Part shown: positions 1-13,157 of the stretch, in pieces
Numbering within the stretch: the stretch's first letter is position 1
Layout: each line of letters begins with the position of its first letter
Assembly (NCBI RefSeq): GCF_007655135.1
Contig: NC_045134.1
Coordinates: 2,500,982 to 2,564,981 of the forward strand
Origin: Punica granatum
Taxonomy: Eukaryota > Streptophyta > Magnoliopsida > Myrtales > Lythraceae
DNA: 64,000 bases
Direction of reading: 5' to 3'
Program-made: the position numbers and the translations under genes
The notes under the pieces: model-generated
Databases searched by the model: none
Told to the model about the DNA's origin: nothing
The model's input: the letters and a program-made list of their open reading frames with translations, nothing else

Positions 1-3000
1 AAAAATTCATAATTAAAGAGTTTTATCTATTATTGGATTTGATTCAAACCTGAATTAGTTTAATGACTCATATTGAGAGTTGTCGATAAATAAATCCCAG
101 ATGTGAGAGTACTGAAGGACCTTTACTCGCTCCAAAAAACTGGCATGAGGTCTTTTAATTAGATATAGATAGATATATTATCTACATGCAATGGACTAAT
201 CTTTTCTTTAACTAGGAAAAAGGACTAATCTTTTCAAATTATATCTGAACACCTCTCATTTTACATATTTGACTATAAATGTACGACTAATTAATCTGGT
301 ATGTTACCAAATAATATATAAACTTCCATTTTTTCTAATTATAAATAAAATTTAGCTTTAAATGTTGAAAACCTAGGATGTGAAGTGCAGTTTGCAATGT
401 AGGAGTTTGAAATCCATCGAAAATTATTCGTGCTAGGTCTAAATTTATTTTCGGTGGAGCGAATGCTAGCTCTAAATTTAGATCAAATAGAAATTAGCCG
501 AATTGTGAAAACCTCATGAGCTCGAAGAAATGTATAAAAGATTCCATACACGACGTTAATAAAAAAGAAAGCTCCGATTATCGATCTCCCAATGATTGAG
601 CTGAAATCATCACTACTAACAAAACTATAATTCTTTTATTTATATTTGTTTATTGGGGAACCTCATGTTATTCGGAGGATAGACTTATACATGTACATAG
701 CCAATCATATCATGTCAATTTAATAAAAGACGGCCGATGATTTGAGATGGAGGAATCAATTTCTTCTCTCTTTAAACTAACCTTGATCCGAGCCTCTCTT
801 CTTCTTCTTTTTCTTTTTTCTTTTTTTCCTTTTTTTCAGTTAATAAGTCGATGCGAGTTAATTATCCAATGGGATGCATGGGTTAGCTAGTTGATGATTG
901 ATCATGTCTGCTCAAGATATTAATAGCTAGCTTAATTAATTCCTAATTATAATGATTACGATATAATTAAATCGAGAGAGGCTCGAGCCACATAGGAATA
1001 CTAAATTAGTAATGGTTGGAAGTGAACTGTCAAACACGTGGCAGAAATCAAGGCCGGTGCATACACTGCAATTGTCTCTCTAATAACCTGTCCTAGTACA
1101 CTTCTTAATGACCTCTGGTGCCCTCTAACATTCTATATTGCAATTGAGAAAACTAAGGAACAATGGACCTATACCTAAGTCAAACATTATAGTATTATTC
1201 TTAATTAATCAATCAAATTCCTGCTTTCCCGATACAGTATTATATGTTATATATATAAATAATTCCACTCTTAATTTCTCAACTTCGACTTACTCCTCAA
1301 ATTTTGTTGCCTTCTCAATTCGGTCCGCTATACATATAATTAGTTGAATCAGTTTGCAGGTGTGTAACCGTGCCAAGCTTGGTTGATTTTTATTGGGAAA
1401 GCTCAAGCATGGCTCCATCAAATGGCCCGGCTCAAGCTTCATGCAAGCTTTATCGACGACTAAGGGAAACATGTGAATGCATGAGATTATATGAGAATCA
1501 TGGAAAATGAGTATCTGATTTGGTGTCCGCGCATGAGTTCATATAGGTATCATTTGTTTAATTACGAGTGCGATATTCATATGGCTCACTTACGGGTGAA
1601 CCTATATTATATTGATTATTGCTCAACTCATTCCGGGTATTCTTTTGGAACCAATTGTAACTAGCTCGCAAGTAATTTTTTTTAACCCCTCATACTCCTA
1701 GTCAATTCTCATTTGGGAATCCATTTGAATTTTTTCGGTGCAATATTGTCAGGAAGTAAAGCACCATTAATTGTTGTCAATATAAACAACTCGCGTTGTC
1801 CCCTTGGAGGAGGCAAAAAAAAAGAAGGTAGAAACTAGACTTTTTTTTCTTTATTAATCTGTTGCCTAAATTATATCGACATCGCGGATTCACGGATCAT
1901 ATACAATATATTTTATGCGATTTGAGTGAACTTCTAAATTAGCAAATATTGAAGGGCAAAAATCTCTCTCTATAAGCCCCTACGCATCTTTGGGTGATTG
2001 TCTAGCACTCAATTATACTCTCGTCGATTTTCATGATAAATTACCCAATTGGGTTACACTGAGATCGATCGCCCGTAAAAATATGAGAGCTAGTTCGAAC
2101 AAATGAAAATTGCGGGGGCTGAATTTGCAGTCAACAATTAGTATCTTGATTAAATTAACTGACGCACGCCGACAAATCCAAATGGCGGTCGTAGGAGATC
2201 TCCCTTACAGCCTAACGAAGACCGACCTTTTACTCCTGAGATAGCCCCAGCATAAGCAAAGGATACCACTAGCTAGACTAACTTAAATTTAAAAATGGAT
2301 ATAAATATCTACAAGTGGGATTTATGGGCTAATTAATTAAATTAATTGTTGAGGAGACAGTTTGGATATAGGGATCAAATAGCTAATTTGCCAGTTGAGA
2401 GAGAGAGAGAGATTCTTGGACGACCGCCCTTCCTCGGGATCGGGAGAATGACAGCCCACATACAGAGAGCGTAATTCAAAAGTCGGCGCAGCTAATATTG
2501 CTCGTGTGTGATACTTCCCAAATTCTTTTAATTTTGATTTATCCAACTTGTTTTATTTCCGTTATAATGTCTAATTAATAAATACTGCTACTGTACTGGC
2601 TTTAATTATATTACTATACAAAAACAATATGCAAATCACAAGGTGTTACCATTCGTAAACTGCATTGCACATGAAATTTACTTGAAACATTCTGTGAATA
2701 GAATCAAGTGGATGTATGACTAAAAATTAGTTTTATCGCCTAATAGATTATTTGTCTATATATACAGAATCGTAAAGAATAAAAGAAAAATAGTGGCTAA
2801 AGCATTTAAAACATGCAATTCATTTTACCCATATATATATATATAGACATATGTATATCGATGTAATTCTTACCAGTCGAGTTATAATTACTGAATGTAC
2901 ATGAACATATCATTTGATAAAAACGTTTTGCCAAAAAAGAAAATTAATATTGATTGGTGAGTTCTACATATATAATTTTTTCGAATATTAATTTTATCAT

Positions 3001-3130
3001 TGGTATACAAAGGATTGACTTCTTGGAGTTAGTAATAATATTGGGTCGTGTGTCTGAACCTGAAAATGCTCATCCATTTGATATCTATCTTCCCACACTG
3101 CAAATTTGCAGTCAGTCAGTAAATTATGAT
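1..3130. other. Intergenic, no gene recognised
   Basis: This AT-rich stretch contains only short open frames with no recognisable domain on either strand. It has polypyrimidine runs near 800-840, a short GA run near 2400-2411 and a TA run near 2830-2845. I see no convincing exon, tRNA or TE coding domain. Confidence 0.6.
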
Positions 3131-3315
3131 CCGTTTGTTTTCAGGGTTAAAATTACAAAAATTTTAATTTTAACTTTAACTCAACCCACTACACAACAAA
3201 AATACACATTTTTCAAGTAAAAAATTTTGATTTTAATTTTAACTTAACACACTATACAATATTTGTCATTTTCCACAATCAAAATTAAAGTTACTTTAAA
3301 TCTGAAACTAAACGT
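3131..3315 (+). mobile_element. MITE, family A copy 1
   Basis: This is an AT-rich unit of about 185 bp that begins CCGTTTG and ends with AAACGT-like sequence. Close relatives lie at 10821-10994 (opposite orientation) and 58511-58689 (same orientation). The shared core has TTTTAATTTTAACT-type runs, a CACACTA block, and a matching TTTGTCATTTT block before the right end. It has no coding capacity. The matching short termini and dispersed copies point to a non-autonomous DNA transposon, but the superfamily and the exact ends are not settled. Confidence 0.6.
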
Positions 3316-4196
3316 ACCATTAGTATCGAGGAGATTGGAGTCTTGCTTCACAATCTCCACCCTCCTGCATGATAGCCACGTATGTTTGTTTATCGAATTT
3401 CTCTCTCTCTCTCTCTTTTTATAAAATTTATCGGTGATAATTTTTCTAAAATTTATGATGGATTTTCACGAAATTGTTACCTCAACTGGAATTGTCTTGG
3501 TGAACCAAAGTCAACGAGCGTAAAACATAGTATACACGCACACGCACACGCACACACGTATATACGTTTTACCTTTTATACACACACGTATATATATATA
3601 TGTATATATATATTGTAGGTAGAGAGGCGAATGAAACATTTGAGCTCTTTCTGACATTTTAACTTTTTCCATTTTAAGGCAATGCTCTCAAATTAATGGA
3701 CCAAGACATGCAAAATTAAGAGGGACATAACCCAGATTCTTTTCATTGCCTCCTACCATTTATGGGATTACACAACCTAAAAACAATGGTTGTTTTCAAT
3801 AATCACGGTTGGTGAAACCACCACAAGTACTATATATATATAGAGTTGCCGGTTACTATATATTGTGTTTACGACATTCTCTTCAAAAGATCGATATATA
3901 CCGCTAGACTGAAGTCCGTGGTAGATAATTCGGATCCTATATATTAACTATATATAGTAATGTTGTCTCAACATACAATAATCTATCATCCAATGCATCT
4001 AGTTCTCTAACATAGATGTAGTGATGTGGTTAAGTTCTTCTCTTGAAGGTGGCCAGTCAGTCATATAGTTGTTTGGTTCATCTAATGGGTTTTGAGGATA
4101 TGAACCTTAAATTTATTGGATGGCAGTCCCTGTTTCGGATCACAGACAAACCCGACACAAACACAAGAGAAAAAATAAACAAAACCCATCACTAAA

Positions 4197-4227
<31 letters not shown>

Positions 4228-4328
4228 ATATATATATTAATAATCACCTCATAAAAATAATCATTTCCACCAACTAACAGAAAAATCCACCTCAGCAAAT
4301 TCATCGATGTTCATGAACCCATTGCCCC
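3316..4328. other. Intergenic with simple repeats, upstream of BAHD gene
   Basis: This holds CA/TA-rich microsatellites around 3530-3615, an (AAAT)n run around 4192-4225, and the proximal promoter of the acyltransferase gene that follows. No other gene is seen. Confidence 0.5.
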
Positions 4329-4336
4329 TATAAATA
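4329..4336 (+). promoter_or_regulatory. Putative TATA box of BAHD gene
   Basis: TATAAATA lies about 122 bp before the ATG at 4458. It is followed by a CT-rich leader (TCACTCACTCACTCTCTCTT), a typical plant 5' untranslated leader. The transcription start itself cannot be seen. Confidence 0.6.
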
Positions 4337-4457
4337 CTCTTCCCTCCCTTCCCCAACTCTTCACTCACTCACTCTCTCTTCCTCCTCAGCTCAGCCAAAC
4401 CTTCTATCGAGAGACTGAGCTCTCTGAGAGTGAGGAAGAGACACAAAAACCTTTAAA

Positions 4458-6139
4458 ATGGTGAAGGAAATGGCCTGCACTTCCTCTTCCGAGGCCTCCG
4501 TGACCGTCGTCTCGAAATGTACGGTCTTCCCGGACCGGAAATCAACCCTCGAAGACCTCAAGCTCTCCGTCTCCGACCTCCCCATGCTGTCCTGCCACTA
4601 CATCCAGAAGGGCTGCCTCTTCACCAGTCCCCCGAATGATGTCCCCTCCGAGGCCCTCGTCAGTCTCCTCAAGCGCGGACTCTCCCAGGCCCTGGCCCTG
4701 TTCCCTCCCCTCGCTGGCCGCCTCATGACCGACCCGGATGGCCACGTGCACATCTCGTGCAATGATGCTGGGGTCCTCTTCCTCCATGCTTCGGCAAGCG
4801 ACTTGGCAATCTGTGATGTCCTAGGCCCGGTCCACGTGCCGGAATGCATCAAGGGTTTCTTTGCGCTTGACCGGACGGTCAGCTACTGCGGCCATTTTGA
4901 ACCCATCATGGCTGTTCAGGTTGGAAGAAACTGGAATATATTATGCTATTGATGCCCAGTCAATTGGCCGGGCTTAATTTCCTTTCCTATTGTAGTAGTA
5001 GTCTCATCAAATGCTACTATTCAAATTTAATTTTTGGACGGACTGACCGAATTTCAATTTGCACTGTAAAGCTGATGTGCATGTCTTTCTTTGAGCAGGT
5101 GACGGAGCTGAAGGACGGGATATTCATTGGGTGCACGGTGAACCACGCCGTGATTGATGGCACGTCGTTCTGGAACTTCTTCAACACGTTCGCGGAGGTC
5201 TGCAGGGCCGGGTCTCGCCGGGTCTCCCGGGTCCCAGACTTCGGCCGCGACTCAGTGCTCATATCTTCTGCTGTTCTAAAGGTGCCTGAGGGCGGGCCCA
5301 AGGTCACATTCGACGAGTACGCGCCGCTTGCGGAGAGGATCTTCAGCTTCAGCCGGGAGGCCATTCTCGAGCTCAAGGCCAAAGTTAACGGCAACCATAA
5401 CCAGAAAAGGCTGTTGGAGGCTAACGCCGTTGAGGTCATGGGGAAGCAACTCCACGATCCGCACGTGACAGTCAACGGCAAGGTGACGTCGATATTGGAC
5501 AACTTGAACTTCTTCAGGGGCGGCGTTTCAAAACGGTCAGCAGCAGCTGACCAGGGACGTGGCTCGCACGCGGCCGTGGAGATCTCGTCGTTCCAATCCC
5601 TCTGCGCGCTCCTGTGGAAGTGCGTGACACGCGCGAGGAAGCTACCGGCTTCCAAAACGACCACGTTTAGGATGGCCGTGAACTGCCGCCACCGGCTTGA
5701 ACCGGCATTGGACACCCACTACTTCGGCAACGCGATACAGAGCATCCCGACATACGCACCTGCCGGCAATGTCCTCGCCCGTGATCTTCGCTGGTGCGCC
5801 GAGCAGCTAAACAAGAACGTATTGGCCCATGATGATTGGAAGGTGCGACGCGGTGTGGAGGACTGGGAGCGGGACCCAAGGTGCTTCCCTCTGGGCAATT
5901 TCGACGGGGCATCGATTACAATGGGGAGCTCGCCGAGGTTCCCGATGTTTGACAACGACTTTGGATGGGGGCGCCCGATGGCTGTGAGGAGCGGACGTGC
6001 GAACAAGTTTGACGGGAAGTTCTCAGCCTTCCCAGGGAGAGAAGGCAGCGGGAGTGTAGATATTGAGGTAGTGCTGTCCCCGGAGACGATGGCGGCGATC
6101 GAGGCGGACCCGGAGCTCATGCAATATGTGTCGAGCTAG
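4458..6139 (+). CDS. BAHD-family acyltransferase (At3g50280/EPS1-like group)
   Basis: Two exons, 4458-4919 and 5099-6139, joined phase 0 across a 179-bp GT-AG intron, give 500 residues. BAHD enzymes transfer an acyl group from acyl-CoA to an alcohol or amine in the cytosol. The catalytic HxxxD is HAVID at residues 170-174, immediately after the intron. The structural DFGWG motif is at residues 441-445. The N-terminus (VSKCTVFPD followed by LSVSDLPMLS) resembles the uncharacterised acetyltransferase group around At3g50280, which also contains EPS1. The donor and the acceptor do not depend on fine judgement, because the frame reads straight from GHFEPIMAVQ into VTELKDGIF. At 500 residues it is slightly longer than most family members (about 430-480). 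The extra length is mostly a hydrophilic loop before the second half (around KRSAAADQGRG). Acyl donor and acceptor cannot be read from sequence. Confidence 0.92.
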
Positions 6140-8167
6140 TACGAATTGGATCGATGTATGAATTCAATTCAAGATGTCATCTATCAAGTAATTAATTTTG
6201 TCTAATTTAATTGGACATTAAGGACTTACACCAAAGGGTCGTGGTGTATGATAAGATTAGAGTTCTAATGTAACGGGGCCGGGTTGGATTAATCGGGTTG
6301 GGAGAATCCAAGAAGATTCTTATAAAAAGACAGGACATGGCATGGAGGCCTTTTGTTTGTAAGTTATGGCATATGTTGATTCTAATTAAATATCCCCCTT
6401 TTCTTTTCTTTTCTTTTCTTTTCTTGTTCCAGAGAAAGACTGTTCTTTTTTAAAATTTATATATATGGGTCTTTTTTTCGACAGATTGACTCTGAAGTCT
6501 GAAATTTATCGTTGAGAAATTATTAATTATGAAGAAATTTCAAATATAAAAGGCGACAAGGAGAAATAGAGATATTTTATAGCTGTTCTTGTGAATCGTG
6601 GGCCGTCACCCAACGCATTAAAAGTAATGAATAAATAAATGAAATAAACAATACAATGACGAGGGTATGGCTGGTTGCAACATTTCCGAACGAAGTAAGA
6701 TTGAGCTCAGAGGGCAAGTGCAAAGCTTATGAAATCCAACAGGGAGCTTTAGCACGTAATTTGCTAGCTCGTTTGCGCATATATTTTCTTTCCGATAAAC
6801 ATGCTTCACTACTGCCATCGAGTCCCTACAAAGTAATGATCGACTGTCCTTGACGATGTCCTATGGCCTGACGATGGCATTTTGAGTTAGTTAGAAGTTA
6901 ACACAAAATAAGTAGAACAATGACAGAACGAAAATCTAATTCCACAACAAATAGGACCTATTTCGAATACCACGTAATAGGATAGATTCTTGAAATATTA
7001 GCTACCTTAATTATGAGATATGATATTATTTAATTTCTCAAAAATATATATATATAAAATACTTTTAACAAATTATACACTTATTCAACGATTGTTTTAA
7101 AGGTGTGTACAAAATGCCATATCACTATGATTTATGACATAATTGGTGCAAATTATAAAATTCGGCACCGAATTGTAAGATACGGACACTCGGGTTAGAT
7201 AGACTGCCTTGGGTGGTGGCCAAAACGACCTGAAAATATTTCCAAAGAAAAATTGATCAGAACCATGGTCGCTCATGGCTATACCTTTGGGTGACTTGAG
7301 GCTTCTTGACTTGCCCCACCAAGAAAAATTTAATCATCAAAATTGATTATACAGTATAATCAAATATTTTCTAGGAAGTTTTATTACAGTTCTCTTAAAA
7401 TTCATATATAATAAATTAATAATATGAGTAAACTCTTTGCATTCTGTGTAATTTGCTTATTATTTTTGGAAAATTCTGTATACTTTACTTCAATTGCAAG
7501 TAAACATATTAAAAATGGAAGTAATTTATTCTATATGATTTTCTTAAGAAACTCAAAATATAAATCACCCACTGAAATAACTACCCAGCTAATCAAAGAT
7601 TGCATCTTATTATCGATCTTGCCTTTTATATATATATATATAGATTGTTTCGATTTAAATTCTGAAAATTTGAGACGCCTAACCTCGAGTGAAGGATTTA
7701 TTCCAAACCTTGACGTGGCATGCAATTATAAAAGGATTTTACTGGACCAAAACAATCAGAGGATGCAATATTATTCAGCCAAAAAAAGAAAAAAAGAGGC
7801 TACAATACGTTTTTCTTTTTAATAATTTTGTAAATGCTAGTGACATAAATTGAGAGTGTGGATTGTAAATTTACTGACCCGAGATAGCTATTGGACAATT
7901 TATGATGAATGAACAAAGATGCAAGCCATTCTGAGGAAAGACCCTTTCATGGAAAGGGCCTGAATCTCCCATGACAAAGAATGACAAGCCATCGAGAATC
8001 CTGTGGAAGTAGAAAAACCAAGAACTCTTTCATCCTAAAACTAAGGAAATATCTCATTGTCGTGTAAATTGGTTAAAGGAAAATATTTTTTAAAAAAACT
8101 ATCAAAATAAATAAATTGTCGCAATTGAAAAATAATATAGAAATTAACTTTCTTATAGACAAGATAC
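6140..8167. other. Intergenic, no gene recognised
   Basis: The 3' flank of the BAHD gene includes a (TTTTC)n run near 6405-6425. Open frames at 6656-6853 and 7424-7822 show no domain, and the second has the residue bias of AT-rich noncoding DNA. Nothing further is supported. Confidence 0.5.
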
Positions 8168-8764
8168 TCACAAGTAGGGGTGTGCATGGGTACCGGGTAT
8201 ACCCGGAACCGGTTGGAATCTACCCTAACGGGTAGGGTCCGAGTAGCTCGTATTGAAAATGGGGTAGGTTCCGGGTATTAAAATTAGGAACCTATGAAAA
8301 TCGATTCCAGTTCCAGTTCCTGCCTACAGGATACCCGGAACCGGTTATTTATTAAAAAAAAAGAGGAAATAGTAAAGTTACTATCTCCTCTAATGAATCA
8401 GAACATAGGCACTTTGTTTTGTGAGATCGTATTATGGATGTTCAATTTTGTCGATGGATTGATGAGACATATTATTATTTTACTGTTGTGGATTAATCTA
8501 AATTTTGTTGATATTCTATTTAGCGTAATTACTGATTATGTATGTGATATTTTCGATTTTATTTAGCGAAAAGAAAAAATTTACAGGTTCCAACAGGGTA
8601 CCTGGAACCTGTGGTATAATACAGGTTCCGGGTAGGTTTCGGTTCCATGATTCAACAGGGTAGGGTCCGATTCCAAAATCTTGGAATCTGTCCCTTACAG
8701 GGTAGGTTCCGGGTATTATGAAAAATACAGGGTACCCGGAACCGATCACCCCTATTCACAAGTA
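8168..8764. mobile_element. Non-autonomous TIR element with 9-bp target duplication
   Basis: The sequence TCACAAGTA occurs at 8168-8176 and again at 8756-8764, flanking a body of about 579 bp (8177-8755). The body starts GGGGTGTGCATGG and ends GATCACCCCTATT, so GGGGTG and CACCCC face each other as short terminal inverted repeats. Internally, both ends are rich in GGTTCC/GGAACC and GGGTACCCGG blocks that can fold back on each other. No transposase is encoded. A target duplication of 8-9 bp fits hAT or Mutator-like elements; the end consensus looks more hAT-like. Confidence 0.8.
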
Positions 8765-9059
8765 AATTTACTACCCATATACCCATTCCATTACCACGTC
8801 TTTTTTATACATATACTTCTGACATTCTAACTCGTGCATTTGCACGGGCTTTTCATCTAGTTTATTTAGATTTAGGGTCAACGAGGTCGAATCCATGTTG
8901 TTTGTTATCTTACAACAAATATAAAACTAAGAGGATGGAGAGTTTGTTGATGAATCTACCCAATCTCCGAGGTATTTTTTTTCTTTTCTTATTATATAGA
9001 AATACCTTGTTTTGAATATATCGCTCAATGTATCATTTGATAACCAATACCCTGTGGAC

Positions 9060-9690
9060 ATTTGGTAGTGGATTTTTCATCGCCACCTTCGCCAACAAAG
9101 GAGACAGATAAAGGGTCATTAGAGATGGCCTTGGTTCATCAATTATCGTTTCCTCACTATCCGTCTATGGGAGCCCAACTTCAGACCTTCACGAGCTTCG
9201 CTCTCAGCTGTTGCTGTTTGGCTCCGTATTCAAGAGCTGCCGTGGGAATAATTACAATCCAGAGATGATCAAGAGAGGAGCCAATCAAATCGGACCACTA
9301 CTCAGAGTGGATGGATGGGTACACGGCAGTTTTGCAAAAACGGGCCAATTTTGCTAGGTTATGCGTGCAGATCGATATCAGCAAGCCCCCCCTACCGAAG
9401 GGCATCCGGTTTGGAAACAACTTGCAAACGATCGTTTACGAGGGCATTACTATGTTTTGAATGCGGCATTGCTGAGCATAGGAAAGATCAATGCCCAATG
9501 AATCGAAAGCCAGATCAAGCTCCTCCACCGCCTGCAACAGCCGCTTCCCAGCCAATCCCGTCACCGGCACTACTACCTAAGGATCAAAAAGTCGATTACG
9601 GGCCAAGGATTCTTGTATCTAGCCGGGAGAAGGAGGTCACTCCACCTATGGCGGCGACCGGATATTTGGCTTTGAGAGTTTAGCGTGTGT
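9060..9690 (+). pseudogene. LINE ORF1 fragment (DUF4283 / CCHC zinc knuckle)
   Basis: Read across at least two frameshifts, the region resembles the nucleic-acid-binding ORF1 of plant L1-type non-LTR retrotransposons. A segment near 9240-9310 reads like YYNPEMIKR followed by NQIGPLLRVDG, typical of the DUF4283 C-terminus. Around 9450-9500 a zinc knuckle, CFECGIAEHRKDQCP, has the spacing C-x2-C-x4-H-x4-C. A proline-rich tail follows. No endonuclease or reverse transcriptase follows, so this is a truncated, dead copy. Confidence 0.72.
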
Positions 9691-10820
9691 TACTTGAAAG
9701 GACAAATAAATAAGGCTCCATGACCCCTACCACGACGAGGAGAAGATGCGTAAAGGGTGGAGGGACGACAACATTGTGGCACTGGGACGACAACATTTTA
9801 CCTCGACATTTACGAACTGAAAATGGTGGGTACATGATCGGATGATTTCCACTTAGAAGGCATATGCTCAATAACGTCTCTTTGATCTTTATTGTTTTGA
9901 ATTAGCCACAAACACATCCGGAATCCGGATTTATGCCAGTAACCATATATTAGAAATGGACCATGACTTATTTCCTACATATATACATATCATAAGTAGA
10001 ACTCCGAATCAAGTACTATCCACCAATGCCATTATATTATGCTCACAAGTATTCCTTATAATCAGAAAAAAAAAAAGGGCTCCCATGGCTTCTCTTGGCA
10101 TCCGATTGGGACGAGAGATGGAAGAGAATGTGTTTTAACGGAAGGCTGCTGTCTTTTTTTATTTTTTATTTTTTTACTTCCCTAGGCTGGAAATCAAAAA
10201 TTGAGACGTGCTCCTCCATCTGTCATGTTCTGATTGGGCTGTGATCCCATTTGGCAGCAGTGACGTGGCGTCACCGTTGTATGGAAGACTTTCTCCATTT
10301 GGTGTGGATTCTCAATTTCTCATTCACTGCGTTGATCCTAATTACTCGATAAACCGAAGCATGATCTATGCATTCGTATATTAATGAAATAGTTGATTTA
10401 TTGTTCTTCCAATTTGATGACCTGCCAATGGGAAGTTTTCAAATTCTCTGTACTATCTTTGAACAGTTTCTGTTCATCAACCAAAATCGTAATAACGAGG
10501 CCAAAAACACTACAGGCATCGGAGAAAACGGAAGAAAAAATGAATGCTTTGAATAAAGAATTTTATAAGGTCTTCAAGATCAACAAAAGTTGAATTTTCT
10601 TTTTCAATAACATCTTTTTTTTTTAATTATGGATGAATAACTATTCTTTCCTTCTGTTAAAACACGATCTTCGCAGAAAAATTACATTTGAAATTTTTTT
10701 TAAAAGGAAATTCAATACTTTGTTGGGCTTTAAATCACTTCCGGGCTGAGGGTACAGCCTTTCCTGATGGGCCCCTGCAGTATTGCCGGGCCGAGGACAA
10801 TACTTTTTCTCCAGGCCTTA
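9691..10820. other. Intergenic, no gene recognised
   Basis: Only short spurious frames are present. There are A and T homopolymer runs near 10060 and 10155. A stretch near 10200-10320 is less AT-rich but shows no exon I can defend. Confidence 0.45.
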
Positions 10821-10994
10821 AGGGGACATTTGATTTCAAAATTAAAATAACTTTAATTTTGATTTTGATTGTAGAAAAAGACAAATGAAATGGTATTATA
10901 AATTTAACTTGGAAAACGTGTGTTTTTGTTATTTAGTGAGTAGAGTTAAAATCAAAATCACGATTCTAAAATCAGTTTCAAATTTCAAACGGGG
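10821..10994 (-). mobile_element. MITE, family A copy 2 (inverted)
   Basis: This is the reverse orientation of the element at 3131-3315. It starts AGGGGACATTTGATTTC and ends TTTCAAACGGGG, with the same internal TTTAATTTTGATTTTGATTG and TTTTTGTTATTTAGTGAG blocks when reversed. CCTTA occurs directly outside both ends (10816-10820 and 10995-10999) and may be a short target duplication. Confidence 0.6.
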
Positions 10995-11346
10995 CCTTAT
11001 GTTTTTATTTCCTGATTCGTGGCCGAAAAACGAGACGAAGCTTGAATCGTAAGGAAGGCTGTAGATTGACGATAAACTTGCGGGGTAAGAACATGTTAAC
11101 AGACTCACCAGAGAATAGATTTTGCAAACAAAACTAGCATTACAAGTCGTTACAGTTTAGATTCTTTTGGCAGCTTCTCTGAATGAAATAGGAGGGAGAA
11201 CTTTCTATCTAATAAATAATTGGCAAAAACTTGCACTCACAAAGAGCCAGCTATCATGGTATCCTTACATCGAGAAAGGAGAGCCAAATTATAAACCTCA
11301 TCATTGCATAAATCGCTTCATCAGGAGAGGTACAAGACAGAGAGAG

Positions 11347-13157
11347 TTACAGAATCTGAGCAGCAGTGTTCAACTTTTCGGCTAAGCTGAGTTGTGTCCT
11401 TGTAATGCTGGAGAGGTAGAGTAAGAGCAGTTGGTCCTGCAGGTAGAAGGAAAGGCAACAGAACAAAGAGTTGGTGACTCTTGCAGAAAATGAATCTCAT
11501 GACAGGAATACTAACTGATAAGAGCAATGAAACCAGCAAAGAATGGCAAATATTCAAAGCCTCATTCAACAGGAACATATTAGAGTAATTGATTCCTGAT
11601 AACTTTCATGAACCATGTGAATTCCTAGCATTCTTTGCAGCAACATCCCTATAATAACCGACAACAAAAAGACCTTGAATCTCACCTGGATACTGTCATT
11701 CACAAGCTTATCAAAAGTTGACAATTTGGGAACGGAAGCTACAGCGTCGGCTATGAATCTTCCTATGTTATTGTCTGCTGGGACATGGCCTTCCTGGAGA
11801 CAGAAAATATGAATAACGACACCATCAGAAGCAAAACTGTTGTAATGTCCTACAATGGAAAACTCCGTCCTTTTACTCACCACAACACTGTCGACATATT
11901 TATAGACATCATCAATTAAAGACAGCAGCCGTCCCATTGAGGCTTCCATTCCCTCCAAATCATTCGGGAGTTTTTCAACTACTGGTTTCTTCAAGATATC
12001 AACTGCCATGATTTCCAAAATTTATAAAGGAGAAAAGAATTATCAGATCAGATCTACTATGCAATTGCAAATCCTAACCAACCCGCAATAACCATAAGGA
12101 CTACGATTTATCATGGAGTTATTGCGATATTATACCCACTAATCAAACAGAACAGAAAATCAAAAAGTCAAAGAATACATACATCCAACTCTTTCTGCTT
12201 CCACCATCCTTAGATCCAAAGGAATCTCCTGAAATTGTGCAGCAAGAGGCCTGTCCCCGAGAGACAGGTTAGTCGAAACATAAGCTTTAATGGAAGCCTG
12301 CCCATTGGTGAAACAAGTATCGACTGTCAAGTGTATAGGGTTCGTGACTTCTCGAGAATAGAAGTCATGGATCAAGGCACTGCCACCATTAACTCCGAAA
12401 CCCGTTGAATACCTAAACAAAGGACCAAATATCAACAATTTAACAAGTCGATGATAACATCACCAATGACTTGCAAAACAAAACATTTAGCCTCACTCAT
12501 GCAAGGCAGCTCTCTATTACAGAAACCATTACCAGCACCGAATCCGAAACATCTACATAAAGCTATAGAGAATTACCATCCAACTATCACTTCTTTCGGG
12601 TTGACCTTCTGGTGAGATAAAAGCATATTGTGATGATAGTCAATATCCAATGCCACCTGAAACCATCAAAAGCGGTTATACAAATGAAACCACTTCATCA
12701 TTCAACTAACAGGCAACAGGCCACTTGGTGTTTAACAGAAGAAAATTCAATGAATTCATCACCCAAATGAAAAAGCTCAAGTGCCCAAATTTCTATATTT
12801 CTACTAAAGCAAACAGATTCAACCCAAAAATCCCAATTTCTCAAAGAACCAAGAAACGTCGAACAAATACAGTAGAAATCGCACCTCATAATTCTATTTT
12901 AGATACAAAAATTCTCAGCACAAAGATGAGCAGACCTGATCAGAGAACTCATTGTGAGGAACCGCATACGAGTTGCGGACATCGACAGTGCCGTCCGGCA
13001 AGATCGAGCCGAGGAGCGTGCCGATGACGCGCTCCGCCTGGTCGGGCCGCCTCACGTAGCAGTCGCAGATATTGAATATAACCAACGGATGGACAGTCGC
13101 TGAGATCGCCGTCGAGGTTGATGAGAACTGAAGCACGGTGCTCTCACTCGCCGCCAT
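11347..13157 (-). CDS. TIF3F1: Eukaryotic translation initiation factor 3 subunit F (eIF3f)
   Basis: Six exons on the minus strand: 13157-12936, 12656-12577, 12412-12183, 12002-11881, 11793-11686 and 11436-11347. They total 852 nt, or 283 residues, close to the 293 residues of the Arabidopsis protein. eIF3f is a non-catalytic MPN-domain subunit of the eIF3 complex, which organises the 43S preinitiation complex in the cytoplasm. The MPN part begins VHPLVIFNICDCYVRRPDQA and continues through IGTLLGSILPDGTVDVRNSY, STGFGVNGGSALIHDFYSRE and LSLGDRPLAAQFQEIPLDLR. The C-terminal part has LPNDLEGME, DNNIGRFIAD and LSLAEKLNTAAQIL. All junctions preserve frame. An in-frame ATG 54 bp upstream (13211) exists, but the family begins MAASE, so 13157 is chosen. 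Confidence 0.95.

Noticed and set aside
3530..3620. CRISPR-like or satellite array
   Set aside because: The repeats are simple CA/TA microsatellites without spacers.
4943..5098. Possible alternative start of the BAHD protein inside the intron
   Set aside because: The frame is open, but residues before VTELKDG have no family similarity, and splicing from 4919 gives a perfect junction.
5017..5715. 232-residue open frame on the minus strand
   Set aside because: It lies antisense to the BAHD second exon, which has clear catalytic motifs. The minus frame has no domain and is a by-product of GC-rich codons.
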